14,955 nucleotides of DNA from Verrucomicrobiia bacterium (GCA_030424825.1 JAUHWE010000033.1:1-14955); one strand, 5' to 3'; shown: positions 1-7,387, numbered from the stretch's first letter. Translations and numbers: made by a program. Notes: generated by a model not told the origin, from the sequence alone.

Positions 1-49
1 TAAGGAGGGTCCACGAAAAGTTCGACCTCATTTTCGTGGACCCTCCTTA
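1..49. repeat. Perfect 19-bp inverted repeat at the window edge
   Basis: Bases 1-19 are the exact reverse complement of bases 31-49, with an 11-base spacer (20-30). The repeat begins at the very first base and lies inside the rsmD reading frame, with its right arm covering the DPPY codons. A 19/19 match inside coding sequence is unlikely by chance. A fold-back chimera at a contig end is the simplest explanation; a true hairpin is possible. If it is an artefact, only sequence from about base 20 onward is genuine rsmD. Confidence 0.9.
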
Positions 50-233
50 CGACATGATTGAATCTTCCGCTTCCGCTCTCTTCTCTACACTGGATCGCAT
101 CCTCGACGAGGATGGAATCGCCATAATTGAAATGCCAGGACAACTTGAAATTGTTCCTGACGAATGGATTCTCAAAAAGCGACTAGGTAAAGGAAACAAC
201 CAGCCAACTGCCTGCTTTTACAAGCGAACATGA
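3..233 (+). CDS. rsmD: 16S rRNA (guanine966-N2)-methyltransferase RsmD, C-terminal part
   Basis: This is a partial gene that enters from the left edge in frame 3 and ends at TGA 231-233. It reads FDLIFVDPPYDM, the catalytic (D/N)PPY motif of Rossmann-fold N2-guanine methyltransferases, followed about 25 residues later by DEDGIAIIEMP, which matches the RsmD beta-strand after the motif. RsmD methylates G966 of 16S rRNA during 30S assembly. The remaining 76 codons equal roughly the last 40% of the family's usual length. The six codons before KFDLIF fall in the left arm of the inverted repeat and may not be authentic. The gene is convergent with rsmE, another 16S rRNA methyltransferase, 62 bases away. 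A related N2-methylase cannot be excluded from this fragment, but the tail fits RsmD best. Confidence 0.8.
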   Translation, partial: RRVHEKFDLIFVDPPYDMIESSASALFSTLDRILDEDGIAIIEMPGQLEIVPDEWILKKRLGKGNNQPTACFYKRT

Positions 234-237
234 TGGC

Positions 238-271
238 AAGGTTGGAGTAGACTATCCCTGTCGACAACCTT
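238..271. terminator. Possible weak bidirectional hairpin between rsmD and rsmE
   Basis: A 7-bp inverted repeat, AAGGTTG at 238-244 and CAACCTT at 265-271, flanks a 20-base loop in the 62-base convergent gap. It is placed where a shared terminator would be expected. The loop is long and no clear T-run follows on either strand, so the call is weak. Confidence 0.2.
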
Positions 272-295
272 CAAGCGCCGTTCAAACAACAATTT

Positions 296-1003
296 TCAAA
301 AGCGGTGATTTAGAATCGCCAGCCCCGCCAAAGCAGCGGTTTCTGTTCGAAGGGGACGCCTACCCAGGTGCGCTAGTTTAAAATGCTCTCTTCTGAGCAG
401 ATCTCTCTCGGCTTCTGTCCAGCCACGCTCCGAACCGACCGCAATAACCACAGATTGCTTAGTGAAACTCAGATCAGCAACGTGTTGCTTCGCTTCGTAG
501 TTATCCAATGCGACCTTGTTGCCGCCATCGCCCAGTTGCCCAATAGCCTCTTCCAAGCCGACCCCAAAAGTTACCAACGGGATGCGAGAAGTGAACGCCT
601 GGGCCGCGCCTGAAAGAATATGTCGTTTCCATTCTCCCGTAGTCCATAGCTTCGATCGGGCGTAGGATGGTTCACCCCTTTCGGTAACGACAAAAAAAAG
701 TCGTCTCACTCCCACTGAAGTCGCTTCTTGCAGAATTTTCCGATTGGTTTGCGGGCGCGACAAACCAACTATAAGGTCTATCGGGGGCAAAGGAGGTTCT
801 TCACGATTCAAATCAAATTCCAATTCGACGAATTCCTCCTCAATCCGGGTTAGGACCGCTTTTCCGCACTTTCCGTTAATCACGCCAGCGTCAAAATCTC
901 CTCCCTCTTTTCGTCTCAGAATTTCAATTACGTGACGGATACGTTCATCGTCTCTAGCGAATCGCTTTCCAATCTCATCATCCTCGAACAAAACAATGTT
1001 CAT
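296..1003 (-). CDS. rsmE: 16S rRNA (uracil1498-N3)-methyltransferase RsmE
   Basis: This 235-residue protein is a SPOUT-class methyltransferase that makes m3U1498 in 16S rRNA, using S-adenosylmethionine in the cytoplasm. The C-terminal knot is clear: VVIAVGSERGWTEAE (about 185-199) corresponds to the family's IGPEGG loop, and LGRRPLRTETAALAG (about 213-227) is the LG..LR.ETA signature. The N-terminal part (about 1-70) fits the PUA-like RNA-binding domain. Length is normal (about 240). GSERGW replaces the canonical GPEGG, a departure at the SAM-binding loop. The ATG lies 7 bases after the dctQM stop, so it is probably read through as the last gene of the TRAP operon. That pairing with a transporter is probably incidental. 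Confidence 0.93.
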   Translation of the reverse strand: MNIVLFEDDEIGKRFARDDERIRHVIEILRRKEGGDFDAGVINGKCGKAVLTRIEEEFVELEFDLNREEPPLPPIDLIVGLSRPQTNRKILQEATSVGVRRLFFVVTERGEPSYARSKLWTTGEWKRHILSGAAQAFTSRIPLVTFGVGLEEAIGQLGDGGNKVALDNYEAKQHVADLSFTKQSVVIAVGSERGWTEAERDLLRREHFKLAHLGRRPLRTETAALAGLAILNHRF

Positions 1004-1010
1004 CGGATCG

Positions 1011-2930
1011 CTACTTGAATAAACCCGGCAGCCAAGTCGTTAAAAACGGAACGTAAGTGATCAGCAGAACACCAATCACGAACACCGCCAACAAGGGCAA
1101 AGACGCTTTGATCACGACAGACATCGGCTTGCCAAATCGATAGGATGCCAGAAACAGATTCATCCCGATGGGTGGCGTGAGGTAGCCCAATTGCAAATTC
1201 GCAAGAAAGATGATCCCCAGGTGAACCGGATCGATTCCAAATACAACACCGAGAGGGACAATCAGAGGAACGATCACAATGATGGCCGAAAAAATATCCA
1301 TCAGGCAGCCCACTAATATGAGGGCTCCGTTTAAAGCCAACAGAAAGAGGAATTTAGATTCGATCGTGGCCTGTGCCCAATCCACCATTTGATCCGGAAT
1401 CATCGCGAAGATGAGGTAATCCGTCAGTCCCATCGCCACTCCTAGAATCAGCAATACCCCTCCAACAAGAAGTCCGCATTCCGACATCATCTGTGGCAAC
1501 TCTATTCGTATCCGCGCTTTGCGGACCCATTTCGCATCAACCAGATAAAGCAGAAACGCGTAAAACGCTGAGACCGAAGCAGCCTCAATTGGCGTCGCAA
1601 AACCGCTAAACAGGGCGAAAAGCGCGACAATTGGCAAAAAAAGTTCCCCCAGCGCCGCAACGAAGGCTTTGCCAATCTCCGCCCAGTCGAGAGGCGTCCG
1701 ATCAATGCTCGCCTGAGGCTGCCGCCAAACGCCCCACGCGATCGTCATCACAACGAGTAGCGCTCCTGGAATGGCGCCCCCCAGAAATACATCCGTAAGC
1801 GACAGACTTACCAGTTTCGTGTTGGTGGCGACGACGGCGTACAGGATCAGAGGGAGACAAGGAGGGAATAGCACCCCGAGAGATCCCGCGCCGGTTAACA
1901 TTCCGATGCTCGAACGCTCGCTGTATCCCGCTGACTGTAAAACTGGCATCAGAAGTCCTCCCAGAGCGAGGATTGTGACTCCTGAGGCCCCGGTAAACGT
2001 CGTGAAAAACGCGCACACCAGAACTGTCACGATCACAGCCCCTCCTCGCACTCCACCAAAAATGGACTGAATCAGCCGAATCAGGCGCTTCGAAGAATCC
2101 CCTTGGGCAAGGAAATAACCGGCCAAGGTGAAGAGCGGCAAGGTGACTAGTAGAGGATTGCTGATAAACCCGTACAGTGTCTGGGCTTGGGTTTGAATCG
2201 TTATTTCAACCCGCTCCTCCGGGAAGTACCCGCTCCAGCCCCAATTCATAATCAAGGCCATACCCCCAATTGCTACATAGAGCGGCGCCCCAGCAACTGT
2301 CGCCAAAACAAGGAGCACGATCAAAGGCCATACGAAGGTTTCAACCTCTTCGAAAGAGTGCGTACAAAAGAAGTACAAAGCCATCCCTACAACGATCGGA
2401 ATCAGGCGCAAATACCATGAGGAACCGCTGAACCAGACGATTCTCATGCCTAGAATAGCGAATCCAATAGGCATCACGGCCATGAAAACCCACACCGGAA
2501 CGCCAAGGAACAAGACGTCGTCACCAATGCCACCGGTATTGATAAATTGGTAACACCCGACTCCTATAGCAAGCGTCACAAAAAAGGAAATTGAGGAACT
2601 GAAGGTACGAGCGGCAATCGCCAATGGCCCTTTAAGGAACGCCGTAAAAGTAGAGAGGGAAAGCAGTCGATTCTCTCTCGCAGCGATCGCTCCTCCAGCC
2701 ATCGCGACGAAGAGCACGAGATGCTGCAGGATTTCAGCCGACCCGGAAACGCCCGTGTTAAATCGCCGCAATGCGATTTCCAAAAGCGGAAGAGCCATCA
2801 TGACTCCCAATGCGATTGAGATCAGCCAGTTTTCCGTAGATGCCCAGATCGCGTGGCTTTTGGCTGCCAGTCCCGATCTATCAGATCTGCCGTTTTGATT
2901 CGACGAAGAGGAGTCGTCCGCTTTTTCCAC
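1011..2930 (-). CDS. dctQM: TRAP transporter fused permease, DctQ-DctM type
   Basis: This 639-residue inner-membrane protein joins the small TRAP subunit (DctQ-like, about residues 30-190, around four membrane segments) to the large DctM subunit (about 200-635, around a dozen segments). It drives sodium- or proton-coupled uptake of a ligand delivered by the periplasmic binding protein. DctM hallmarks are visible: FTTFTGASGVTILALGG, then GMLTGAGSLGVLFPPCLPLI, and near the end YLTPPIGMNLF. Length matches fused QM proteins. The start is GTG at 2930, because an in-frame TAG lies just upstream and the next Met falls inside a membrane segment; no good Shine-Dalgarno is seen. It follows dctP by 120 bases and precedes rsmE by 7. 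With TatT upstream, this is a TPAT-type TRAP system. The substrate is unknown. Confidence 0.93.
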   Translation of the reverse strand: MEKADDSSSSNQNGRSDRSGLAAKSHAIWASTENWLISIALGVMMALPLLEIALRRFNTGVSGSAEILQHLVLFVAMAGGAIAARENRLLSLSTFTAFLKGPLAIAARTFSSSISFFVTLAIGVGCYQFINTGGIGDDVLFLGVPVWVFMAVMPIGFAILGMRIVWFSGSSWYLRLIPIVVGMALYFFCTHSFEEVETFVWPLIVLLVLATVAGAPLYVAIGGMALIMNWGWSGYFPEERVEITIQTQAQTLYGFISNPLLVTLPLFTLAGYFLAQGDSSKRLIRLIQSIFGGVRGGAVIVTVLVCAFFTTFTGASGVTILALGGLLMPVLQSAGYSERSSIGMLTGAGSLGVLFPPCLPLILYAVVATNTKLVSLSLTDVFLGGAIPGALLVVMTIAWGVWRQPQASIDRTPLDWAEIGKAFVAALGELFLPIVALFALFSGFATPIEAASVSAFYAFLLYLVDAKWVRKARIRIELPQMMSECGLLVGGVLLILGVAMGLTDYLIFAMIPDQMVDWAQATIESKFLFLLALNGALILVGCLMDIFSAIIVIVPLIVPLGVVFGIDPVHLGIIFLANLQLGYLTPPIGMNLFLASYRFGKPMSVVIKASLPLLAVFVIGVLLITYVPFLTTWLPGLFK

Positions 2931-3050
2931 GAGAAATTGCTAGAGGTCGCTGATCGAAACGCAAGGGGAAAGCTAACGATCTCCCACCGTAACTCTTGCC
3001 TCCGCGCAACTCAGTGAAACTGAACTAGAACCGCGAATTAAGGCTATCTC

Positions 3051-4070
3051 TCAATGGGCTACCGCCCGATAGTCCGACAAGATTTGCGTGACCCGATCCC
3101 AAATCTCACCCGGAACCGTATTGTCGCGGATATGGCCATACGCCTCCGTTGAGATCGCTTGCCACTTCGCTCGCAAACCATCGTCCATTTTCTGGCTTTT
3201 CAGGTTCCAGTTTTCAATCATGACTTGAATGGACTCTTCACTCTCTTTCCGACCGGAAGCAGTCATCTCTTTACCCGCTTCAATCGCAGCCGCTTTCATC
3301 GCCGCGCGTTCTTCTTCTGAAAAGCGACTCCACATGGCTTTAGTGATCACGATCGCTCCCGTTATAGGAGCGTAGTTGAAATCCAACATGTAAGGCGCAG
3401 TGCTATAAGTTTGACTAGCGAGCGCATAAAATGGCGGCATCGGAACCGTATCGACAAGTCCCGTGGTTAGGCTGGATACAATCTCGGTACTGTCTATAGC
3501 GATAGGACGGAATCCCATTTTCTTGAGTAGATCTGTTTGCTTCGGGTCCCCGGCCCAGGTGAATAGCTTCGATTCACGCATATCTTCGGGCGTGGAAATT
3601 GGTTTCTTGCTGAAAATACGAACCCATCCGCTATCTATCCAACAAAGCACTACAAACCCCTTGTCCAGTATTCTTTCTTCAAGGACAGGCGCCATCTTCG
3701 CCATGACATGCTCAAGTTCGTCAAAATTTCGATAGAGCAGTGGTACTTTCTGGAATATGGCAACACTTTCATCAATTTCCGAGAGCCCTATCCCAGTCAG
3801 AAGAGCAGCGTGCAGGCGATTGATTCGCATCTTCTTTATCAGCTCAGATTCGCTTCCCTGGCTGCCCCCCGCGTAAACGATCAAACTCGCTTTGCCGTTG
3901 GTTCCTGCCTTCCAGTCTTGCCCCATTTTACGAAGGGTCTTGTCAAAGGAAGTGTCCTTCGGCGCCAAGGTTGCCAGCCGAAGTGGGGCACTGATCCCCA
4001 CTAGGGACGAAAACATTGCCAAGATGGCTGCTACTAATAGGCAGCGATTGAGTCGGGTTGGTAATTTCAT
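3051..4070 (-). CDS. dctP: TRAP transporter substrate-binding protein, DctP family (TatP type)
   Basis: This 339-residue periplasmic ligand-binding protein has an N-terminal signal peptide (basic start, hydrophobic core about 10-25). LRLATLAPKDTSFDKTL, GGSQGSESELIKKM and later STEIVSSLTTGLVDTVPMPP are the usual DctP landmarks, the last being the E.yt.LqtGvVDg region. In most DctP proteins a conserved Arg in a KIR-type motif after the DL(K/R) helix bonds the ligand carboxylate. Here the aligned stretch reads ESKLFTWAGD, with Phe170 at that place, so a simple organic acid bound in the standard way is doubtful. The neighbour tatT supports assignment as the TatP-like partner. Length is typical. 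The 210-base upstream gap holds a promoter candidate, so it may have its own start of transcription. Confidence 0.92.
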   Translation of the reverse strand: MKLPTRLNRCLLVAAILAMFSSLVGISAPLRLATLAPKDTSFDKTLRKMGQDWKAGTNGKASLIVYAGGSQGSESELIKKMRINRLHAALLTGIGLSEIDESVAIFQKVPLLYRNFDELEHVMAKMAPVLEERILDKGFVVLCWIDSGWVRIFSKKPISTPEDMRESKLFTWAGDPKQTDLLKKMGFRPIAIDSTEIVSSLTTGLVDTVPMPPFYALASQTYSTAPYMLDFNYAPITGAIVITKAMWSRFSEEERAAMKAAAIEAGKEMTASGRKESEESIQVMIENWNLKSQKMDDGLRAKWQAISTEAYGHIRDNTVPGEIWDRVTQILSDYRAVAH

Positions 4071-4110
4071 GGTATGAATGTCGTTCTATCAGCTCAGAGA
4101 AAAGCTCAAG

Positions 4111-4141
4111 GTTATAGTACTATGAAACACCGGATCGTCAG
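4111..4141 (-). promoter_or_regulatory. Candidate promoter upstream of dctP
   Basis: On the minus strand, CTGACG (4136-4141) could serve as a -35. It is followed after 16 bases by TACTAT (4114-4119), or after 19 bases by TATAAC (4111-4116), as a -10. Either lies about 40 bases before the dctP ATG. Both matches are partial, so this is a guess supported mainly by the large gap between tatT and dctP. Confidence 0.25.
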
Positions 4142-4232
4142 AATCGTTTCATTAATTAACGGGCCCTATCACCGGTACGAGACTCCATCGGCCCCGATCT
4201 TCAGATTCACAAATGGAGGAATCCCCCTTTTC

Positions 4233-4247
4233 TCGATTCATAATCGA
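4233..4247. repeat. Short palindrome in the tatT-dctP gap
   Basis: TCGATT (4233-4238) and AATCGA (4242-4247) form a perfect 6-bp inverted repeat around a 3-base centre. It lies about 35 bases downstream of the tatT stop and about 160 bases before dctP. No T-run follows, so it is not a typical terminator. It could be a protein-binding site or an mRNA processing hairpin; chance is also possible. Confidence 0.2.
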
Positions 4248-4280
4248 TTATCGTCAAGCTACTTAGACAACCACTGCTGG

Positions 4281-5192
4281 CTAGAAAAACAGCCAGTCGA
4301 GACGTGTCAAAAGCCACTTGGCTCTTCGTTGGTAAATTAAGTTAGAAAGTCGCCAATCGGGGCGGGCATCCAAGTCGATGGACAGAGCCTCGTTTAACAA
4401 TGACACAAATAGCTCTTTGTCCTCTTGGGCTACCGCCACCGATTCCGCATAGGCCACATAGACAGACGCCATATTGCCTCCCGACAATTGCTTGGCTTTT
4501 CGAAAATGGCTGGTCGCCCTCTCGGTCGGCTCGCCCTCACCACCAATGCGACTCATTTCGTAAGTGATGAAAAACCCATGCAAAGTCCCGTACTCCCAGT
4601 CCGGATCCAGTTCAAACGCCCGTTCCATCATCGCTTCTGCCAGAGCCAGATCCCCTAACACGGCGGGGTCATCGAGTGATAGCGAAACCGCCGCAGCCCA
4701 GGACAACCCAGTCCAGTACAGGCTTTCCACATCCGCCTTGCCAACCCTGCGAAGGGCCGATTCCGCATCCGCTCTTAACGCTTCCCCAAAACCCGGATAC
4801 GTCACTTCCAAGGCTCGCATTCCATAGCGATTGGCTCTGAAGTAAAGTCCCTTGGCCCGAGCCCTCAACTCAATTGATCGATCGTAGTCCTCCTCTTCCA
4901 CCTCGTCCGCCTCGAGCTGCACATACCCATATCCGTACTGCGTAAAGCCGCTGGCCAGCGCCAGAAGGAGGCCTTTATGCTCCGGGGTTTCGGCAAGTAC
5001 GCTCTCCATCAGCTTTAGACTAAAGGGCAGCGCGTCTCCCACCAACTCTGGGTCTTCGTCGGATGAAAAGACCGTGCCGCCCCCTGAGAGAGCATCACCT
5101 AGCTGGTTCATCGCCATTTTCTTGATCGAGCAGCCGCTCAACAAGAGGAGGAAGGCAAATATAACACCACCGTGGGTCAGGACAGATTTCAT
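4281..5192 (-). CDS. tatT: TatT-family TPR lipoprotein of a TRAP transporter
   Basis: This 303-residue protein starts with a lipoprotein signal (hydrophobic run 9-18, lipobox LSGC with Cys21). It continues with helical repeat sequence: SLKLMESVLAETPEHKGLLLALASGFTQYG-like helices, an acidic turn EADEVEEEDYD, then RANRYGMRALEVTYPGF, AEAMMERAFELDPDWEYGTLHGF and a C-terminal helix pair. This is the pattern of TatT proteins (type member Tp0956 of Treponema pallidum), whose TPR-like repeats assemble into a trimer that docks the TRAP binding protein TatP at the inner-membrane face. DctP and DctQM follow on the same strand, as in other TPAT clusters. It begins about 100 bases after the anti-sigma gene, with a possible promoter between. 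Confidence in the family is high; the ligand is not known. Confidence 0.88.
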   Translation of the reverse strand: MKSVLTHGGVIFAFLLLLSGCSIKKMAMNQLGDALSGGGTVFSSDEDPELVGDALPFSLKLMESVLAETPEHKGLLLALASGFTQYGYGYVQLEADEVEEEDYDRSIELRARAKGLYFRANRYGMRALEVTYPGFGEALRADAESALRRVGKADVESLYWTGLSWAAAVSLSLDDPAVLGDLALAEAMMERAFELDPDWEYGTLHGFFITYEMSRIGGEGEPTERATSHFRKAKQLSGGNMASVYVAYAESVAVAQEDKELFVSLLNEALSIDLDARPDWRLSNLIYQRRAKWLLTRLDWLFF

Positions 5193-5250
5193 TTCCGCCA
5201 GAACCTACTAAGGAGAGCGGATATTGCAACCACTCAACTCGAAAGAGATT

Positions 5251-5279
5251 AGGATAGCAAACCTGCTGTCTGGCTCTAA
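5251..5279 (-). promoter_or_regulatory. Candidate extended -10 promoter upstream of tatT
   Basis: On the minus strand TGC-TATCCT (5251-5259) resembles an extended -10 element. It lies about 60 bases before the tatT ATG, in the 103-base gap after the anti-sigma gene. The -35 region (TTAGAG, around 5274-5279) is poor. The core TTTGCTA also occurs in the candidate promoter of the sigma-factor operon at 7360-7387. Confidence 0.25.
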
Positions 5280-5295
5280 GCGTCGCCCCTTTTAA

Positions 5296-6159
5296 CTAGA
5301 TACCGCTTAGGACAACTCTTCCTTCGGGCTGGGAGGGTCGTTGCTCGGATTCCTCGGTTACGAAGAATGCAATCGATTCATCCATGTCTTTGATGGCGTC
5401 GTTGGAGGAGAGGTCGAAAAAGGCGAGTCGGCTACCCGCCTCCTCTTGCTTCAGCATGCCGGCCCAAACGGGCTCGCTATCCGGAGAGGCCTTAGCCCAC
5501 ACGTTATAGAATTTGCCCAGTCGGCTTTCGGGGATATTCTCGATTCCGATGACACCGATTTTAATTTTCCGATCGTAGATCGAAAAGCCGCCCGTAAATG
5601 CCTGTGCGTCCACTCCGCCTTCAGATTCAGGAGGAAGCCCCTCCCTTGAAAACCAGTAGGCTTCTGCCAATCCGGTCAATTCCAGAAGGCGATCCTGAAA
5701 TTCGTCTTGATCCTGATTGCTGGCAAAGGTCGCTTTGCGCTCAGGATTCCCCAGGTCGCTCAAAACGATGTCGCTTTCCGACCCATCCATGAACCTTGCG
5801 AGCTGCGGATTTCCGCCACGTTCTGGGGAAAGGGAGAAAAACAGAGTGAGGCAAGCGGCGGCGGCCCAACCACCCCAGGAAAGAAAATTAATTAGGGGGC
5901 TATTACCCTTCACCTCGCTGGCTGCATTTTTTGAGCGGCTCGTATCCAAATTCGACATGATGTTCGAGTAGATCTGGAAGGAGGGTTCGATCTGCTCGCA
6001 CTCGAGGGCATCTGCCTCGTTCACACGCTGCCAATCGTGTACGGCCATCTGCAATTCACGATCCGTTTTCAATTGAGATTCGAAGTGAGGGATTTCCGAT
6101 TCCGGAAGGGTCCCCAAAGCGTACTGAAGCGCCTTTTCCTGTATTTCTTCCTTATTCAT
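5296..6159 (-). CDS. Anti-sigma factor, RskA-like, membrane-bound
   Basis: This 287-residue protein is the likely inhibitor of the ECF sigma factor encoded just before it. The N-terminal part (about 1-70) resembles the zinc-free anti-sigma domain of the SigK/RskA type: QYALGTLPESEIPHFESQL, with no HxxxCxxC motif. One membrane segment lies at about 90-110 (FLSWGGWAAAACLTLFFSL). The C-terminal periplasmic part (about 185-287), with FSIYDRKIKIGVIGIENIP, a YNVWAKA stretch and FFVTEE, matches the RskA C-terminal domain. The gene overlaps the sigma gene by 8 bases, so translation is probably coupled. In this family, signals release the sigma factor by regulated proteolysis of the membrane anti-sigma; I infer the same here, with an unknown signal. 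Confidence 0.85.
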   Translation of the reverse strand: MNKEEIQEKALQYALGTLPESEIPHFESQLKTDRELQMAVHDWQRVNEADALECEQIEPSFQIYSNIMSNLDTSRSKNAASEVKGNSPLINFLSWGGWAAAACLTLFFSLSPERGGNPQLARFMDGSESDIVLSDLGNPERKATFASNQDQDEFQDRLLELTGLAEAYWFSREGLPPESEGGVDAQAFTGGFSIYDRKIKIGVIGIENIPESRLGKFYNVWAKASPDSEPVWAGMLKQEEAGSRLAFFDLSSNDAIKDMDESIAFFVTEESEQRPSQPEGRVVLSGI

Positions 6160-6730
6160 AGCAATGTGACATTAATTGTTTCAGGCGCTGCATTCCGCGG
6201 CGCATAGACGTTTTAACCGTGCCCAAGGGCATCCCGAGGGCGTCTGAAATTTCCTGTTGAGTAAGCCCTTTGCTGATTGCTAGTGAGAGACTGTCTTTCT
6301 GGGCTTGAGGGAGTTTATCCAACATCGACCGCATTCGGCCGATCTCTTCGTTGACCGACACAGTCTCTGAGGGCGACCTCTGATGCGAGAAGATCGCCTC
6401 GTTTGATTGAAGCGCCATCGGGTCTTCCACAATGGATTCGGGCTTCATCCGTCGCAGGCGATCAATGCAAAGCCGCTTTGTCACCAAAACGGCCCAGCTA
6501 AAAGGTCGTGACAATGCCGGATTGTACCGAGGTGACGTCCTCCAGATTTTCACGAAGGCGTCTTGAAGCACCTCCTCAGCGATCATCCGGTCTCTTAAGA
6601 ACTTAAATGCATAAGAAAAAAGAGGGCGTGAATAACGGGAGTAAAGTTCGTCGAACGCTCCCCGTTCGCCCGCAGCGATACGCCTTATCAACTCAGCTTC
6701 AATGCTGGCATCATCCTTCGGCTCACTCAT
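6152..6730 (-). CDS. ECF-family RNA polymerase sigma factor
   Basis: This 192-residue sigma-70 family factor has only regions 2 and 4. Region 2 spans about 24-95 (AFDELYSRYSRPLFSYAF, AEEVLQDAFVKIWR, FSWAVLVTKRLCIDRLRR) and binds the -10 element and core polymerase. Region 4 spans about 137-187 and holds the helix-turn-helix LTQQEISDALGMPLGTVKTSMRRG, which reads the -35 element. An acidic linker of about 40 residues separates them. Length is usual for ECF factors, and pairing with an RskA-like anti-sigma suggests a SigK-like group. It starts 8 bases after the stop of a gene for a secreted protein and overlaps the anti-sigma gene by 8 bases. The target regulon cannot be read from this window. 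Confidence 0.94.
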   Translation of the reverse strand: MSEPKDDASIEAELIRRIAAGERGAFDELYSRYSRPLFSYAFKFLRDRMIAEEVLQDAFVKIWRTSPRYNPALSRPFSWAVLVTKRLCIDRLRRMKPESIVEDPMALQSNEAIFSHQRSPSETVSVNEEIGRMRSMLDKLPQAQKDSLSLAISKGLTQQEISDALGMPLGTVKTSMRRGMQRLKQLMSHCYE

Positions 6731-6738
6731 ACCTCAAA

Positions 6739-7332
6739 TCATTCATTGGGCACTGGCGTGCCTAAATTTGACGGCAGCGAGGTCCCACCCAAATCCGAAT
6801 CGTCGAATTCCAATTCAAAATGGTCGTTTAATTCGGCAATCAGCTTTATCAAGGCCTTTCTCAGAACCTCGTTGTACTTGGCCGTGGTCCGCGTTTGCGA
6901 CATCATCGGAAACGCGACATCGGCGTGTCGGAAATAGCCCAATTTGTTCCGGCTGCGACCCTGGGAGGTTTCCTTGAGCGACGCGTTCAACCGAACCTCG
7001 ATCTCCCCGAACCCATTGTTTCCCCACTTGTGCACAAACAATTGCATTTCTGGCTGATCCTTGGGCACCCTCGCTCCAAAACGGACAATCTTGTACGCCA
7101 TGGGAAACTCCGCCAGATCCAGCACCTCGATCAATGTCTCCTCTATATCGTAGAACCGGTCCGCCATGTTCCCGTCGTCATAGACATTATCGATCACGGT
7201 GATGTACAGTACCTGGTCCTGGCTCAGGTAGATAAAGGGGATTTCCTTGGCAGCACTGAGATTCGCGAAGGCCAACCCCGGCAAAACCAGGAGCACCAAT
7301 ATGAGTCTCATTGTTTTCATTGTCATCAGCAT
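6739..7332 (-). CDS. Secreted protein of unknown function upstream of the sigma factor
   Basis: I do not recognise this family. The protein is about 197 residues from the first ATG (7332); ATGs at 7326 and 7320 are also possible, and the longer TTG-started frame to 7350 looks less likely. It has a clear signal peptide (MKTMRLILVLLVLPGLAFA, probable cleavage after AFA). It then has an alpha/beta-like mature part with IYLSQDQVLYITVIDNVYDDGN, a stretch MQLFVHKWGNNGFGEIEVRLNA, and a helical KALIKLIAELNDHFELEF end. The tail is Ser/Gly/Pro-rich. No membrane anchor, lipobox or catalytic motif is visible. It ends 8 bases before the ECF sigma gene, so it is the first gene of the sigma/anti-sigma operon. 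It could be a periplasmic modulator of that system or one of its targets. Confidence 0.75.
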   Translation of the reverse strand: MLMTMKTMRLILVLLVLPGLAFANLSAAKEIPFIYLSQDQVLYITVIDNVYDDGNMADRFYDIEETLIEVLDLAEFPMAYKIVRFGARVPKDQPEMQLFVHKWGNNGFGEIEVRLNASLKETSQGRSRNKLGYFRHADVAFPMMSQTRTTAKYNEVLRKALIKLIAELNDHFELEFDDSDLGGTSLPSNLGTPVPNE

Positions 7333-7359
7333 AGGAGGAAACGACCTCAATCGAGATCG

Positions 7360-7387
7360 ATTCTAGCAAATATGAATTCGTTGACCA
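7360..7387 (-). promoter_or_regulatory. Candidate promoter of the sigma-factor operon
   Basis: On the minus strand TGGTCA (7382-7387) is a 4/6 match to a -35. Sixteen bases later comes TAGAAT (7360-7365), preceded by TGC, which makes an extended -10. The implied start near 7353 gives a leader of about 20 bases, with GAGG before the ATG cluster at 7332-7320. It looks like a housekeeping promoter, not an ECF GGAAC-type site. Confidence 0.4.

Noticed and set aside
1960..2020. FTGAS in the TRAP permease as a possible ApbE flavinylation site
   Set aside because: It lacks the required Asp three residues upstream and belongs to the conserved DctM membrane motif GASGVT.
4277..4296. Hairpin CTGGCT/AGCCAG at the 3' end of tatT as a terminator
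   Set aside because: The stem is only 6 bp and straddles the tatT stop, and no T-run follows on the minus strand.
4074..4340. 88-codon plus-strand ORF in the tatT-dctP gap
   Set aside because: It overlaps the ends of both flanking genes, has no ribosome site or recognisable domain, and its composition looks like chance. The gap is better seen as a regulatory region.
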